A DNA stretch of 64,000 nucleotides from Mucilaginibacter auburnensis (GTDB taxonomy: Bacteria; Bacteroidota; Bacteroidia; Sphingobacteriales; Sphingobacteriaceae), in NCBI RefSeq assembly GCF_002797815.1, contig NZ_PGFJ01000001.1, positions 620,001 through 684,000 of the forward strand, given 5' to 3'. The notes under the pieces are model-generated. The model was not told the origin of the DNA. It did not search any database and worked only from the letters and a program-made list of their open reading frames with translations. The translations under genes were made by a program, and so were the position numbers. Positions 26,288-33,501 of this stretch are shown here, one piece after another; within the stretch, counting starts at the first letter, position 1, and each line of letters starts with the position of its first letter.

Positions 26288-26314
26288 ATTAAATGCAATT
26301 TTGTTGCATTTAAT
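26288..26314. promoter_or_regulatory. Candidate operator between divergent SDR and ExbD genes
   Basis: A perfect 11-base inverted repeat, ATTAAATGCAA and TTGCATTTAAT, around TTTTG. Both flanking genes point away from it, so a terminator makes little sense. It shares the ATGCAA/TTGCAT core with the palindrome at 10242-10266. Confidence 0.45.
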
Positions 26315-26392
26315 AAATATAGTTCTTAGCTTTAATTAAAAGTTTAGTTAATCAAAATAATTAAAGCCTTAAACGGCAAAAAACCTAAAATT

Positions 26393-26914
26393 ATGGCAGA
26401 GCTAAATACCTCCGACAACGGCAAAAAACGCGGCCACAACACCAGAAAACCATTACGTGTTGATCTAACCGCTATGGTAGATCTGGCTTTTTTGCTCATC
26501 ACATTTTTTATTTTAACCACCACCCTTAAAGAGCCTAAGATGATGAACGTGGCTATGCCTGTGGATGCTGAGCCCGGTGGCGTTGCCGCCAGTAGAACGC
26601 TATCTGTAGTGTTAGGCAGGGGGGATAAAGCAGCCTGGTACATGGGCGAGATTGATAAGCCGGTTATATCGCCCTCGGTAATAGGGCTTGATAAAGGTAA
26701 CCTGCGTAAAATATTGCTTGAACAAAGCGCGCGTATAAAACGCGAACAAAAAAAGGAAATGATAGTGTTGATAAAACCCAGCGACCAATCTGTTTATGAT
26801 AACCTGGTACAGGTAATGGACGAGTTGAACATTACACAAAACAGCATACGTGCCGTTGTTGATATAAGTGCTGATGATGTTGCTATGTTGAAAAAAGATA
26901 AAATATATAACTAA
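26393..26914 (+). CDS. ExbD/TolR-family protein without an ExbB neighbour
   Basis: A 173-residue protein with one N-terminal membrane helix preceded by the conserved aspartate of ExbD/TolR (VDLTAMVDLAFLLITFFILTTTL). A periplasmic domain follows (about 60-165, with KKEMIVLIKPSDQSVYDNLVQVMDEL). ExbD works with ExbB (and TonB) to couple the proton gradient to outer-membrane transport. No exbB or tonB lies in the window, so it must use a distant partner if active. It is a single-gene unit with a hairpin behind it. Confidence 0.88.
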   Translation: MAELNTSDNGKKRGHNTRKPLRVDLTAMVDLAFLLITFFILTTTLKEPKMMNVAMPVDAEPGGVAASRTLSVVLGRGDKAAWYMGEIDKPVISPSVIGLDKGNLRKILLEQSARIKREQKKEMIVLIKPSDQSVYDNLVQVMDELNITQNSIRAVVDISADDVAMLKKDKIYN

Positions 26915-26936
26915 CCTTAAACCTTATTATATGGAG

Positions 26937-26966
26937 AGCGCAGCCCTGATCAAGGTCGCGCTTTTT
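26937..26966 (+). terminator. Probable terminator after exbD-like gene
   Basis: AGCGC/GCGCT stem with imperfect inner pairing, followed by TTTTG, 22 bases behind the stop codon. Confidence 0.5.
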
Positions 26967-27008
26967 GTTTATTAATGGCTCTGCATTGATAAGGCTTACT
27001 TTAATTGG

Positions 27009-27020
27009 TGATGCCCGTCA
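27009..27020. promoter_or_regulatory. FNR/CRP-type box upstream of the flavin split-barrel gene
   Basis: TGAT-GCCC-GTCA, the same half-site type as the cluster at 28469-28596, 46 bases before the ATG at 27067. One such site alone could occur by chance. Confidence 0.35.
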
Positions 27021-27066
27021 GATTTTGTGCTGAGAGGTCTGCTTAACTTTAAAAAAACGTACAGCT

Positions 27067-27519
27067 ATGTTAGGCGAATTAAATGAACAACAGATAAATG
27101 ACCTGCTGAGGAAACAGGTAACCGGCAGAATAGCCTGCCATGCCAAAGGCGTTACTTATATAGTGCCTGTAAACTATGTTTATGACGGCGAATACATATA
27201 TAGCCATTCATCTGAGGGGAAAAAAATTGCAATGATGCGGCACAATCCTGAAGTGTGTTTTGAAGTGGATGAGATAGAAAGCATCTTTAGGTGGCAAAGC
27301 GTTATAGCCTGGGGCACCTTTGAGGAAGTGAAAAATATGGATGAGAAGCAACGCATTATGCAATCTATCATTCACCGCATTATGCCACTGTCAGTAAACC
27401 CAGACAACCATCCGTCGCATGGCATAACCGAGAACGACAGCGATGTAGGCACCAGTGTAGAACTGATAGTATACCGCATAGCCCTCAGCAAAAAGACCGG
27501 AAGATTTGAAAACAGCTAA
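27067..27519 (+). CDS. Pyridoxamine 5'-phosphate oxidase-family flavin-binding protein
   Basis: A 150-residue split-barrel protein of the PNPOx-like/Nim-like group: TGRIACHAKGVTYIVPVNYVYDGEYIYSHSSEGKKI is the usual flavin-binding half, followed by NPEVCFEVDEIE and VIAWGTFEEV. Such proteins bind FMN, F420 or heme and act as small redox enzymes or stress proteins. The exact substrate cannot be predicted. An FNR-type box lies upstream, which would fit a redox role. The stop lies 4 bases from the end of the convergent zinc-ribbon gene. Confidence 0.85.
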   Translation: MLGELNEQQINDLLRKQVTGRIACHAKGVTYIVPVNYVYDGEYIYSHSSEGKKIAMMRHNPEVCFEVDEIESIFRWQSVIAWGTFEEVKNMDEKQRIMQSIIHRIMPLSVNPDNHPSHGITENDSDVGTSVELIVYRIALSKKTGRFENS

Positions 27520-27523
27520 GAAT

Positions 27524-27697
27524 CTATAAAAAAGCCGACTTCCTGATCAAATGCCTGCTGCTTTTACACGAGTTGCAGGCATACCTTTTTAACGGCAGCC
27601 AAAATAAAAATGCTTTGGCCCATACGGCACGTTCTATCCAGGCGCTGTAGGGTTGGCCGCATTTGTTGCAGGTAGGTAAATTGTTATAACTATTCAT
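27524..27697 (-). CDS. 57-residue zinc-ribbon-like protein
   Basis: A tiny protein with two CxxC pairs, Cys10/Cys13 (CNKC) and Cys41/Cys44 (CNSC), that probably bind one zinc. A hydrophobic stretch (about 22-36) lies between them. The ORF extends upstream to 27778, but that part overlaps the LOG gene. The ATG at 27697 sits one base after the LOG stop codon, which indicates translational coupling and a real gene. It is rich in basic residues at the end. I do not know its function; nucleic-acid or protein binding is possible. Confidence 0.65.
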   Translation of the reverse strand: MNSYNNLPTCNKCGQPYSAWIERAVWAKAFLFWLPLKRYACNSCKSSRHLIRKSAFL

Positions 27698-27698
27698 G

Positions 27699-28418
27699 CT
27701 ATTTGCGTTCAAATAAAAACATAAAGGGCTTGGCAGGTTGCTTAGGCCGGAGGTCAAACTTTTTAATGGCTTTTTCACGGATAAGGTTTACCGCTTCTTC
27801 TATATCATCAGTAACCAGAAACAGGCGATCGTCAAGCGGGTCAATGGTTTTTTCCGCCTTCATCCGCTCAATATGATCAACCAGTTCTTTATGATATTCT
27901 CTGCCGAATATGATCACCGGAAAATCCTTGATCTTATGGGTTTGTATAAGTGTTAAAGCCTCAAAATATTCATCAAGCGTACCATAGCCGCCGGGCATTG
28001 CCACAAAAGCGTACGAATACTTTACCAGCAAAACCTTCCGCACAAAAAAATGCTTCATGTTGATCCATTTGTCCAGGTAGGGGTTGGGCTTTTGCTCTTT
28101 TGGCAAAACAATATTACAGCCTACCGAGCGGCCGCCCACATCCTTAGCGCCGCGGTTAGCGGCTTCCATTAAACCAGGGCCTCCACCGGTTAATATGGTA
28201 AAACCCAGTCGGGCAATAGCGCCGGAAAGTTTGCGCGTTTGCTCATAGTAAGGATGGTCCTCTCCAAAGCGGGCAGAACCAAAAACCGTAACACATGGCC
28301 CAACAAAGTGCAGCGCCCTGAAACCACTTATAAACTGTTTCATGGTTTGGAGCGTGAATTTAAACTCTTTCCAACGCGAGTTTGGACCATCCAAAAAAAC
28401 AATTTCTGCCTCTTTCAT
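27699..28418 (-). CDS. LOG-family (TIGR00730) nucleotide-sugar phosphoribohydrolase-like protein
   Basis: A 239-residue Rossmann-fold protein of the LOG family. The signature PGGYGTLDE is at residues 142-150 and GGGPGLMEAAN at 78-88. LOG proteins cleave nucleoside 5'-monophosphates into base and ribose 5-phosphate; plant and some bacterial members activate cytokinins this way, others act as pyrimidine/purine monophosphate nucleosidases. It has no signal peptide, so it is cytoplasmic. It is divergent from the FixL-like kinase, so the box cluster at 28469-28596 may also touch its promoter. It heads a two-gene operon with the zinc-ribbon protein. Confidence 0.88.
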   Translation of the reverse strand: MKEAEIVFLDGPNSRWKEFKFTLQTMKQFISGFRALHFVGPCVTVFGSARFGEDHPYYEQTRKLSGAIARLGFTILTGGGPGLMEAANRGAKDVGGRSVGCNIVLPKEQKPNPYLDKWINMKHFFVRKVLLVKYSYAFVAMPGGYGTLDEYFEALTLIQTHKIKDFPVIIFGREYHKELVDHIERMKAEKTIDPLDDRLFLVTDDIEEAVNLIREKAIKKFDLRPKQPAKPFMFLFERK

Positions 28419-28468
28419 TGCTGATAAATCAATTAGTCAAAAGTGGTTAACCGGGCAACGCAAATACA

Positions 28469-28480
28469 TGATGGCGGTCA
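28469..28480. promoter_or_regulatory. FNR/CRP-type box A upstream of the FixL-like kinase
   Basis: TGAT-GGCG-GTCA, flanked by A and T. First of four such boxes in the 191-base divergent region. Confidence 0.5.
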
Positions 28481-28490
28481 TTAAACGCTA

Positions 28491-28502
28491 TGACAGCCGT
28501 CA
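28491..28502. promoter_or_regulatory. FNR/CRP-type box B
   Basis: TGAC-AGCC-GTCA, a perfect palindrome of half-sites. Its centre is 22 bases from box A, about two helical turns. Confidence 0.5.
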
Positions 28503-28518
28503 CCAAAAGAGATGAATA

Positions 28519-28530
28519 TGACTGTCGTCA
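28519..28530. promoter_or_regulatory. FNR/CRP-type box C
   Basis: TGAC-TGTC-GTCA, flanked by A and T (ATGAC...GTCAT). Its centre lies 28 bases from box B and 44 bases before a possible -7 element, TATATTTA at 28568-28575. Confidence 0.55.
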
Positions 28531-28583
28531 TTTTTTGAAATAATTTCTGTCATTTCCAGTATGGGTTTATATTTACCAACTTT

Positions 28584-28597
28584 GTGATAACTATCAC
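28584..28597. promoter_or_regulatory. FNR/CRP-type box D, next to the kinase start codon
   Basis: GTGAT-AACT-ATCAC, a perfect palindrome with the canonical FNR core TGAT-N4-ATCA. It ends 12 bases before the kinase ATG and just downstream of the possible -7 element, so it may act as a repression site. Confidence 0.6.
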
Positions 28598-28609
28598 GTA
28601 AACCATTAC

Positions 28610-29818
28610 ATGGAAAGCGCCGCATTACTAAAAGCTATTATTGAAAACGCTATTGATGGTATAATTACTATTGATGACCGCGGTAGAATAGAATCTATCA
28701 ACCCATCGGCATGCAAGCTTTTTCAATATGACCCTGAGGAAGTGATAGGTAGAAACGTTAACTGCCTGATGCCCCCGCCCGATAAGGAATTGCATGATGA
28801 ATATATAGAACGCTACCAGCGTACAGGTAAAGCGCACATTATAGGTATTGGCAGGGAAGTAAAAGGCCTTAAAAAAGACGGCTCTGTTTTTCCGTTCAGG
28901 TTAGGGGTTAGTGAAGTACAATACTCCGGCCGTAAAATTTATACGGGCTTTATTCACGACCTTACAAGGGAGAAGGAAGCCGAGGAGAAACTCAAAGATC
29001 ATGCATCCCGCCTGGAAGAACAGGTTGCCGAGCGCACACAATCACTGCGCAACACAGTGGCCGAACTTGAATTGGCCAAGGAAGAGGTGAGTCTTTCGTT
29101 AGAGAAAGAAAAAGAATTGGGACTCCTTAAAAGCCGGTTCGTTTCAATGGCTTCGCATGAGTTTCGCACGCCTTTAAGTTCTATTCAGCTATCGGCGGTA
29201 TTGATAGAAAAATACGCCCAGCAGCAAGACCAAAGCAATGTACACAAGCATATAGGCAAAATAAAAAACTCAGTAGCTAACCTAACGTCTATCTTAAACG
29301 ATTTCCTGTCGTTAGAACGATTGGAAGCCGGTAAGGTAGAACCTGTTTTTGTTCCGTTTGATGTAATGCAGTTTGCAGAGGAGATCACCGAAGAAATGCA
29401 ACTCATTGCAAAGCAGAATCAAAATATAGTATATCAGCATACCGGAACAACAAGCATAGTAACGCTTGACCAAACCTTGTTGAGAAACTGTGTAATCAAC
29501 CTGATAGGCAACGCTATTAAATACTCGGGCGAGAATACATTTATTGAGTTCAACTCAGAAATAACTGTTGACCATCTGATCATCGTTGTAAAAGACAACG
29601 GCATAGGCATCCCTGAAAGCGACCAGAAGCATCTATTCGAGGCGTTCTTTAGAGCACACAATACAGGCAACATCCCCGGTACCGGTCTGGGTTTAAATAT
29701 TGTAACCCGCTACGCATCATTAATGCAGGGCAAAATAGAATTTAAAAGCAAGGTAAACCAGGGCACTTCATTTACCATTTCATTCCCGATAACGCATGAA
29801 AACCGTATTGATAATTGA
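28610..29818 (+). CDS. FixL-like PAS sensor histidine kinase, predicted heme oxygen sensor
   Basis: A 402-residue soluble kinase. The PAS domain (about 1-130) reads like FixL: NPSACKLFQYDPEEVIGRNV, LMPPPDKELHDEYI, then HIIGIGREV. His62 matches the proximal heme ligand (His200 of Bradyrhizobium FixL). His76 and Arg82, 14 and 20 residues later, match FixL His214 and Arg220. A coiled coil (about 120-170) leads to HisKA with His183 in SHEFRTP and a HATPase with DNGIGIP and GTGLGLNIV. There is no membrane helix. It overlaps the regulator gene by 23 bases. Heme binding and oxygen sensing are inferred from these residues. Confidence 0.88.
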   Translation: MESAALLKAIIENAIDGIITIDDRGRIESINPSACKLFQYDPEEVIGRNVNCLMPPPDKELHDEYIERYQRTGKAHIIGIGREVKGLKKDGSVFPFRLGVSEVQYSGRKIYTGFIHDLTREKEAEEKLKDHASRLEEQVAERTQSLRNTVAELELAKEEVSLSLEKEKELGLLKSRFVSMASHEFRTPLSSIQLSAVLIEKYAQQQDQSNVHKHIGKIKNSVANLTSILNDFLSLERLEAGKVEPVFVPFDVMQFAEEITEEMQLIAKQNQNIVYQHTGTTSIVTLDQTLLRNCVINLIGNAIKYSGENTFIEFNSEITVDHLIIVVKDNGIGIPESDQKHLFEAFFRAHNTGNIPGTGLGLNIVTRYASLMQGKIEFKSKVNQGTSFTISFPITHENRIDN

Positions 29819-30845
29819 GGATAATAACGACATTCGCGAAAGTACTGCAGAGATACTGGAACTGGCGGATTATAAAGTATTACAAGCCGATAATGGCAAA
29901 GCTGGTGTTGACCTGGCTACGCAGCACCTGCCCGATATTATTTTATGCGATATTATGATGCCCGAACTGGATGGTTACGGCGTATTGTATATGCTCAACA
30001 AAAACACCGAGACCGCCGCTATCCCGTTCATCTTCCTTACGGCCAAAGCTGAGCGTGTTGATTTCAGAAAAGGCATGGAAATGGGGGCTGATGATTACCT
30101 CACCAAGCCTTTTGATGATATAGAGCTGCTCAAAGCCATTGAAAGCCGACTGGCGCGCAAGCAACAGCATGAGGCATTTTATACAAAATCCCTCCAAAGT
30201 TTGGAAACACTGGCATCAGGATCGGGCAAAGGTATAGCCGAGCTTAAAAACCTGATAGCGGGGCGTAAAATAAAACAGATCCGCAAAAAGCAGATCTTGT
30301 ATTATGAAGGCGACCAGCCGCAGGGCCTGTACCTGGTTTTAGATGGGGCTGTGCGCACCTACAAGATAGCAGAAGACGGCCGCGAGCTGATGATGAACTT
30401 GTACAAAACCGATGATTATTTGGGCGTACATGCCCTCCTGCTGGATGAGCCTTATACCGAAACCGCCGAAACCCTTGAAGACACCGCGGTTTGCATGCTG
30501 CCCAAAGATGCCGTTATTAACCTGATGAACCGCTACCCCGATGTGAGCGTACAGTTTATAAAGTTGCTGGCCAATAACATTAGGGAAAAGGAAGAGCAGC
30601 TATTGCAACTGGCTTATCATTCGGTGCGTAAAAGGCTGGCCCAAACCCTTGTAAAACTCAGCAACCAATTGCCTGATCCTACTCAGTTTAAAATACTGCG
30701 CGATGAGCTGGCTGCTATGGCCGGCATGGCTACCGAAACGGTTAGCAGAACGCTAAGTGATTTTAAGGACGAAAAACTGATAGAAAAAAAAGGCAGTCAT
30801 ATTCAGATACTTGACCTGAACCGCCTCATGAAAATGAAAAACTGA
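29796..30845 (+). CDS. Receiver-CRP/FNR fusion response regulator
   Basis: A 349-residue regulator. The receiver (1-120) has Asp9, Asp52 (CDIMMP) and Lys102-type KPF. A cNMP-binding beta-roll (about 160-260) and a Crp winged HTH (about 270-345) follow. The recognition helix ATETVSRTL has Glu314, Ser317 and Arg318, the E-xx-S-R pattern of FNR rather than the R-E-xx-G-R of CRP, so TGAT half-sites are expected. There is no N-terminal cysteine cluster, so it should not sense oxygen by an iron-sulfur cluster; the phosphate from the FixL-like kinase is the likely input. FNR-type boxes lie in front of this operon. Confidence 0.9.
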   Translation: MKTVLIIEDNNDIRESTAEILELADYKVLQADNGKAGVDLATQHLPDIILCDIMMPELDGYGVLYMLNKNTETAAIPFIFLTAKAERVDFRKGMEMGADDYLTKPFDDIELLKAIESRLARKQQHEAFYTKSLQSLETLASGSGKGIAELKNLIAGRKIKQIRKKQILYYEGDQPQGLYLVLDGAVRTYKIAEDGRELMMNLYKTDDYLGVHALLLDEPYTETAETLEDTAVCMLPKDAVINLMNRYPDVSVQFIKLLANNIREKEEQLLQLAYHSVRKRLAQTLVKLSNQLPDPTQFKILRDELAAMAGMATETVSRTLSDFKDEKLIEKKGSHIQILDLNRLMKMKN

Positions 30846-30854
30846 TATTTATCA
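30843..30854. promoter_or_regulatory. FNR-type box upstream of the D-lactate-dehydrogenase-like gene
   Basis: TGAT-ATTT-ATCA, a perfect FNR core that begins inside the stop codon of the regulator. Its centre is about 65 bases before the start site implied by the -7 box at 30900-30907, a usual activator distance. Confidence 0.5.
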
Positions 30855-30899
30855 CTTTTTCTGCTGATAACCCTCATGGTGCGGGCGTTGCCGCTTGAA

Positions 30900-30907
30900 T
30901 AGTTTTG
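30900..30907 (+). promoter_or_regulatory. Bacteroidota -7 box for the D-lactate-dehydrogenase-like gene
   Basis: TAGTTTTG matches TAnnTTTG and lies 17 bases before the ATG at 30925. It is downstream of an alternative TTG start at 30895 and argues for the ATG. Confidence 0.5.
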
Positions 30908-30924
30908 TAGAAAAAGCAAAACAG

Positions 30925-31950
30925 ATGAAAGTGGTAGCCTACAGCATACAGGCGTTCGAGAAGGAGTTCCTTATAAAAGCGAACCAGAAGAAGCACGAAA
31001 TAACGCTCATATCAAACGCGTTAACAGAGGAGACCGTGGGTTTTGCTGCCGGTAAAGATGCCGTGATAGTTTTTACCAATGATGATGTTTCCAAAAACAT
31101 TATTGAAAAACTGGCCGGCTTCGGCGTAAGATTTATCACCACGCGCTCTGTTGGTACAGATCATATTGACAAACAGGCTGCAGCACAAAACGGCATAAAG
31201 GTAGCTAACGTTCCTGAGTACTCACCCCAGGCTATTGCCGAACATACGCTGGCATTGGCACTTTCACTTAACAGGCGTATAACTATTGCTGACAAGCACA
31301 GTCACGTTTTTAATTTTAAACAGGATAATTTGATTGGCTTCAACCTGAACGGAAAGACCGCAGGCATAATTGGCCTCGGTCATATAGGCGCGGTTACGGC
31401 AGATCTTTTTAAGGGTTTTGGATGCCGGATATTAGGCTATGATGTTGACCAAACAATTGCTACACAAACAGAACGAGTAAGCTTGGATGAGCTACTGATG
31501 CAGTCGGATGTTATTTCGCTCAACATACCCTTAAATGAGCAAACCCGACACTTAATCAACGATTCAACCATTGCTTTGATGAAGGATGGCGTTATGCTGA
31601 TCAACATCGCGCGCGGCGCTATACTGAATACCGCGCATGTTTTAGACGCCCTCAACAATGGCAAGATTGGCTACCTCGGAATAGATGTTTATGAACACGA
31701 GCGCGGCCTTTTCTTTGAAGACCACGAGCAGGACAGCCATAAAGATGAGCTGTTGACCCAACTCCTCAACCATCCTAATGTATTGGTAACACCGCATCAG
31801 GGCTACCTTACCCGTGAGGCCCTACAGGAAATAGCCGCGCAAACCATCAAAAACCTCGACCTGTGGCAACAGCTAAAATGCGTTGGCAACGCTTGTGTTT
31901 GTGCCAAGAACTGTTCTGCTGCTACAAAAGACGTGGTCAACAAAAACTAA
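30925..31950 (+). CDS. D-2-hydroxyacid dehydrogenase (D-lactate dehydrogenase-like)
   Basis: A 341-residue NAD-dependent dehydrogenase starting MKVVAYSIQAFEKEFL, as D-lactate dehydrogenases do. The Rossmann motif GIIGLGHIGAVTADLFKGFG, the catalytic arginine in NIARGAIL, the glutamate in DVYEHERGLFF and the histidine in TPHQGYL are all present. It would reduce pyruvate to D-lactate and reoxidise NADH under oxygen limitation. The C-terminus carries an extra cysteine cluster (CVGNACVCAKNC, about 320-332), unusual for the family. It lies between the FixL-like pair and hemN, behind an FNR-type box, which supports a fermentation role. Confidence 0.85.
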   Translation: MKVVAYSIQAFEKEFLIKANQKKHEITLISNALTEETVGFAAGKDAVIVFTNDDVSKNIIEKLAGFGVRFITTRSVGTDHIDKQAAAQNGIKVANVPEYSPQAIAEHTLALALSLNRRITIADKHSHVFNFKQDNLIGFNLNGKTAGIIGLGHIGAVTADLFKGFGCRILGYDVDQTIATQTERVSLDELLMQSDVISLNIPLNEQTRHLINDSTIALMKDGVMLINIARGAILNTAHVLDALNNGKIGYLGIDVYEHERGLFFEDHEQDSHKDELLTQLLNHPNVLVTPHQGYLTREALQEIAAQTIKNLDLWQQLKCVGNACVCAKNCSAATKDVVNKN

Positions 31951-31961
31951 TACCCTAAATT

Positions 31962-33326
31962 ATGCGTACCCCAAACTTATTGGAAAAATATACCGTAGCC
32001 GCTCCGCGCTACACCAGCTATCCCACTGTACCCTACTGGGATAAAGGCGAGTTTGATAAACAAAACTGGAAAGATACCGTACATGCAACCTTTGAAAGCA
32101 GCAACCAGCGCGATGGCATCAGTGTATATATACACCTTCCGTTTTGTGAGAGCCTTTGTACCTACTGTGGCTGCAATACCCGCATCACCAAAAACCATAG
32201 CGTTGAGGAACCATATATTGATGCTGTATTGAAAGAGTGGGCATTGTACAGGGAACTATTTGGCGATAAGCCCATCATCAAAGAGATACATCTGGGTGGC
32301 GGTACCCCAACTTTCTTCAGCGCGGAGAATCTGGATAAGCTTATAAAAGGAGTGTTAAAAGACAGCAGCGTTCACCCGGAAGCTGAGTTTAGTTTTGAGG
32401 CGCACCCCGCTAATACCACACATGAACACCTGGCTACTTTGTTTAATTTAGGGTTCAGACGGTTAAGTTTGGGCATACAGGATTTTGATCCGCGGGTACA
32501 GTTTATTATCAATCGCATACAAACATTTGAGCAGGTTAAACAGGTTACCGATGATGCCCGCGCAATTGGCTATACGTCTGTTAATTTCGACTTGATATAC
32601 GGCCTGCCATTACAGCAATTAGATGGCCTTGCCGAAACCATACAAAAAGTTGGCGAGCTAATGCCCGACCGTATTGCCTTTTACAGCTATGCCCACGTTC
32701 CATGGATAAAACCCGGCCAGCGGCGCTTTACTGAGAAAGACCTGCCCGATGCTACGGCCAAAGCCGAGCTTTATAAGTTGGGCCGCGATATGTTTGTTGA
32801 AATGGGCTACATGGAGGTTGGCATGGATCACTTTGCTTTAGCTACCGACAGCCTTTTTGTTGCCGATAAACAAGGGACCATGCACCGCAATTTTATGGGA
32901 TACACCCACCAGTACACCCAATTGTTAGTTGGTTTAGGTGTATCATCCATAAGCGATTCGTGGACAGGCTACGCCCAAAATGTTAAAACAGTTGAGGAGT
33001 ACCTAACCTTGTTGCAGCATAATGAATTGCCGGTTTTCAAAGGCCATTTTCTTACACGCGAGGACCTCATCATCCGCAGGCATATGCTCAACATTATGTG
33101 CAAAGGCCAAACCGATTGGAACTTTTTGGAAGAGCCCTTTGCCGATTTTTATAACAGCCTCGACCGATTGGGAGAACTATCTGATGACGGCCTGGTAGTG
33201 TTTGACTCAACCCAATTAACCGTTACATCCATTGGCAAACAATACCTGCGTAACATTTGCATGGCTATTGATGCCCGCTTATGGGCCGATAAACCCACCA
33301 CGCAACTGTTTAGCATGGCGGGCTAA
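31962..33326 (+). CDS. hemN: Oxygen-independent coproporphyrinogen III oxidase
   Basis: A 454-residue radical SAM enzyme. The iron-sulfur ligands are Cys62, Cys66 and Cys69 in CESLCTYCGC, with the HemN-typical fourth cysteine Cys71. GGGTPTFFS, the SAM-binding motif, and the HemN C-terminal domain follow; the start APRYTSYPTVPYW is typical. It decarboxylates coproporphyrinogen III to protoporphyrinogen IX without oxygen, in heme synthesis. It follows the dehydrogenase by 11 bases, so they are probably co-transcribed. FNR-type proteins control hemN in many bacteria, which fits the regulator upstream. Confidence 0.97.
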   Translation: MRTPNLLEKYTVAAPRYTSYPTVPYWDKGEFDKQNWKDTVHATFESSNQRDGISVYIHLPFCESLCTYCGCNTRITKNHSVEEPYIDAVLKEWALYRELFGDKPIIKEIHLGGGTPTFFSAENLDKLIKGVLKDSSVHPEAEFSFEAHPANTTHEHLATLFNLGFRRLSLGIQDFDPRVQFIINRIQTFEQVKQVTDDARAIGYTSVNFDLIYGLPLQQLDGLAETIQKVGELMPDRIAFYSYAHVPWIKPGQRRFTEKDLPDATAKAELYKLGRDMFVEMGYMEVGMDHFALATDSLFVADKQGTMHRNFMGYTHQYTQLLVGLGVSSISDSWTGYAQNVKTVEEYLTLLQHNELPVFKGHFLTREDLIIRRHMLNIMCKGQTDWNFLEEPFADFYNSLDRLGELSDDGLVVFDSTQLTVTSIGKQYLRNICMAIDARLWADKPTTQLFSMAG

Positions 33327-33501
33327 CGGTTCCTTTGGGAAAACGATAACTACTGTTGATTTTTTCATGTGTTTGTTGGTTAAGTTAAACATGCTCAAAA
33401 ATCGTGTTGTACATAAACGTTTTATAATAACTTCTGCAGGCGTTTCGGTTTGCCTGGCAAAACAAACGCCAAAGATATTCGGCAATTAAAACAGCACTTT
33501 A

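Noticed and set aside
30895..30924. TTG start of the D-lactate dehydrogenase-like gene
   Set aside because: The -7 box TAGTTTTG overlaps it, and homologs begin with the MKVVAYS-type sequence at 30925.
33439..33470. Hairpin GGCGTTT...AAACGCC with inner TTTGCC/GGCAAA as terminator of hemN
   Set aside because: It lies more than 100 bases from either stop codon and has no T tract on either strand. It is a plausible RNA hairpin but not supported as a terminator.
33232..33489. Short ORFs on both strands between hemN and the L,D-transpeptidase
   Set aside because: They overlap the hemN end, show low-complexity or unnatural composition and have no start context. I treat the gap as non-coding.
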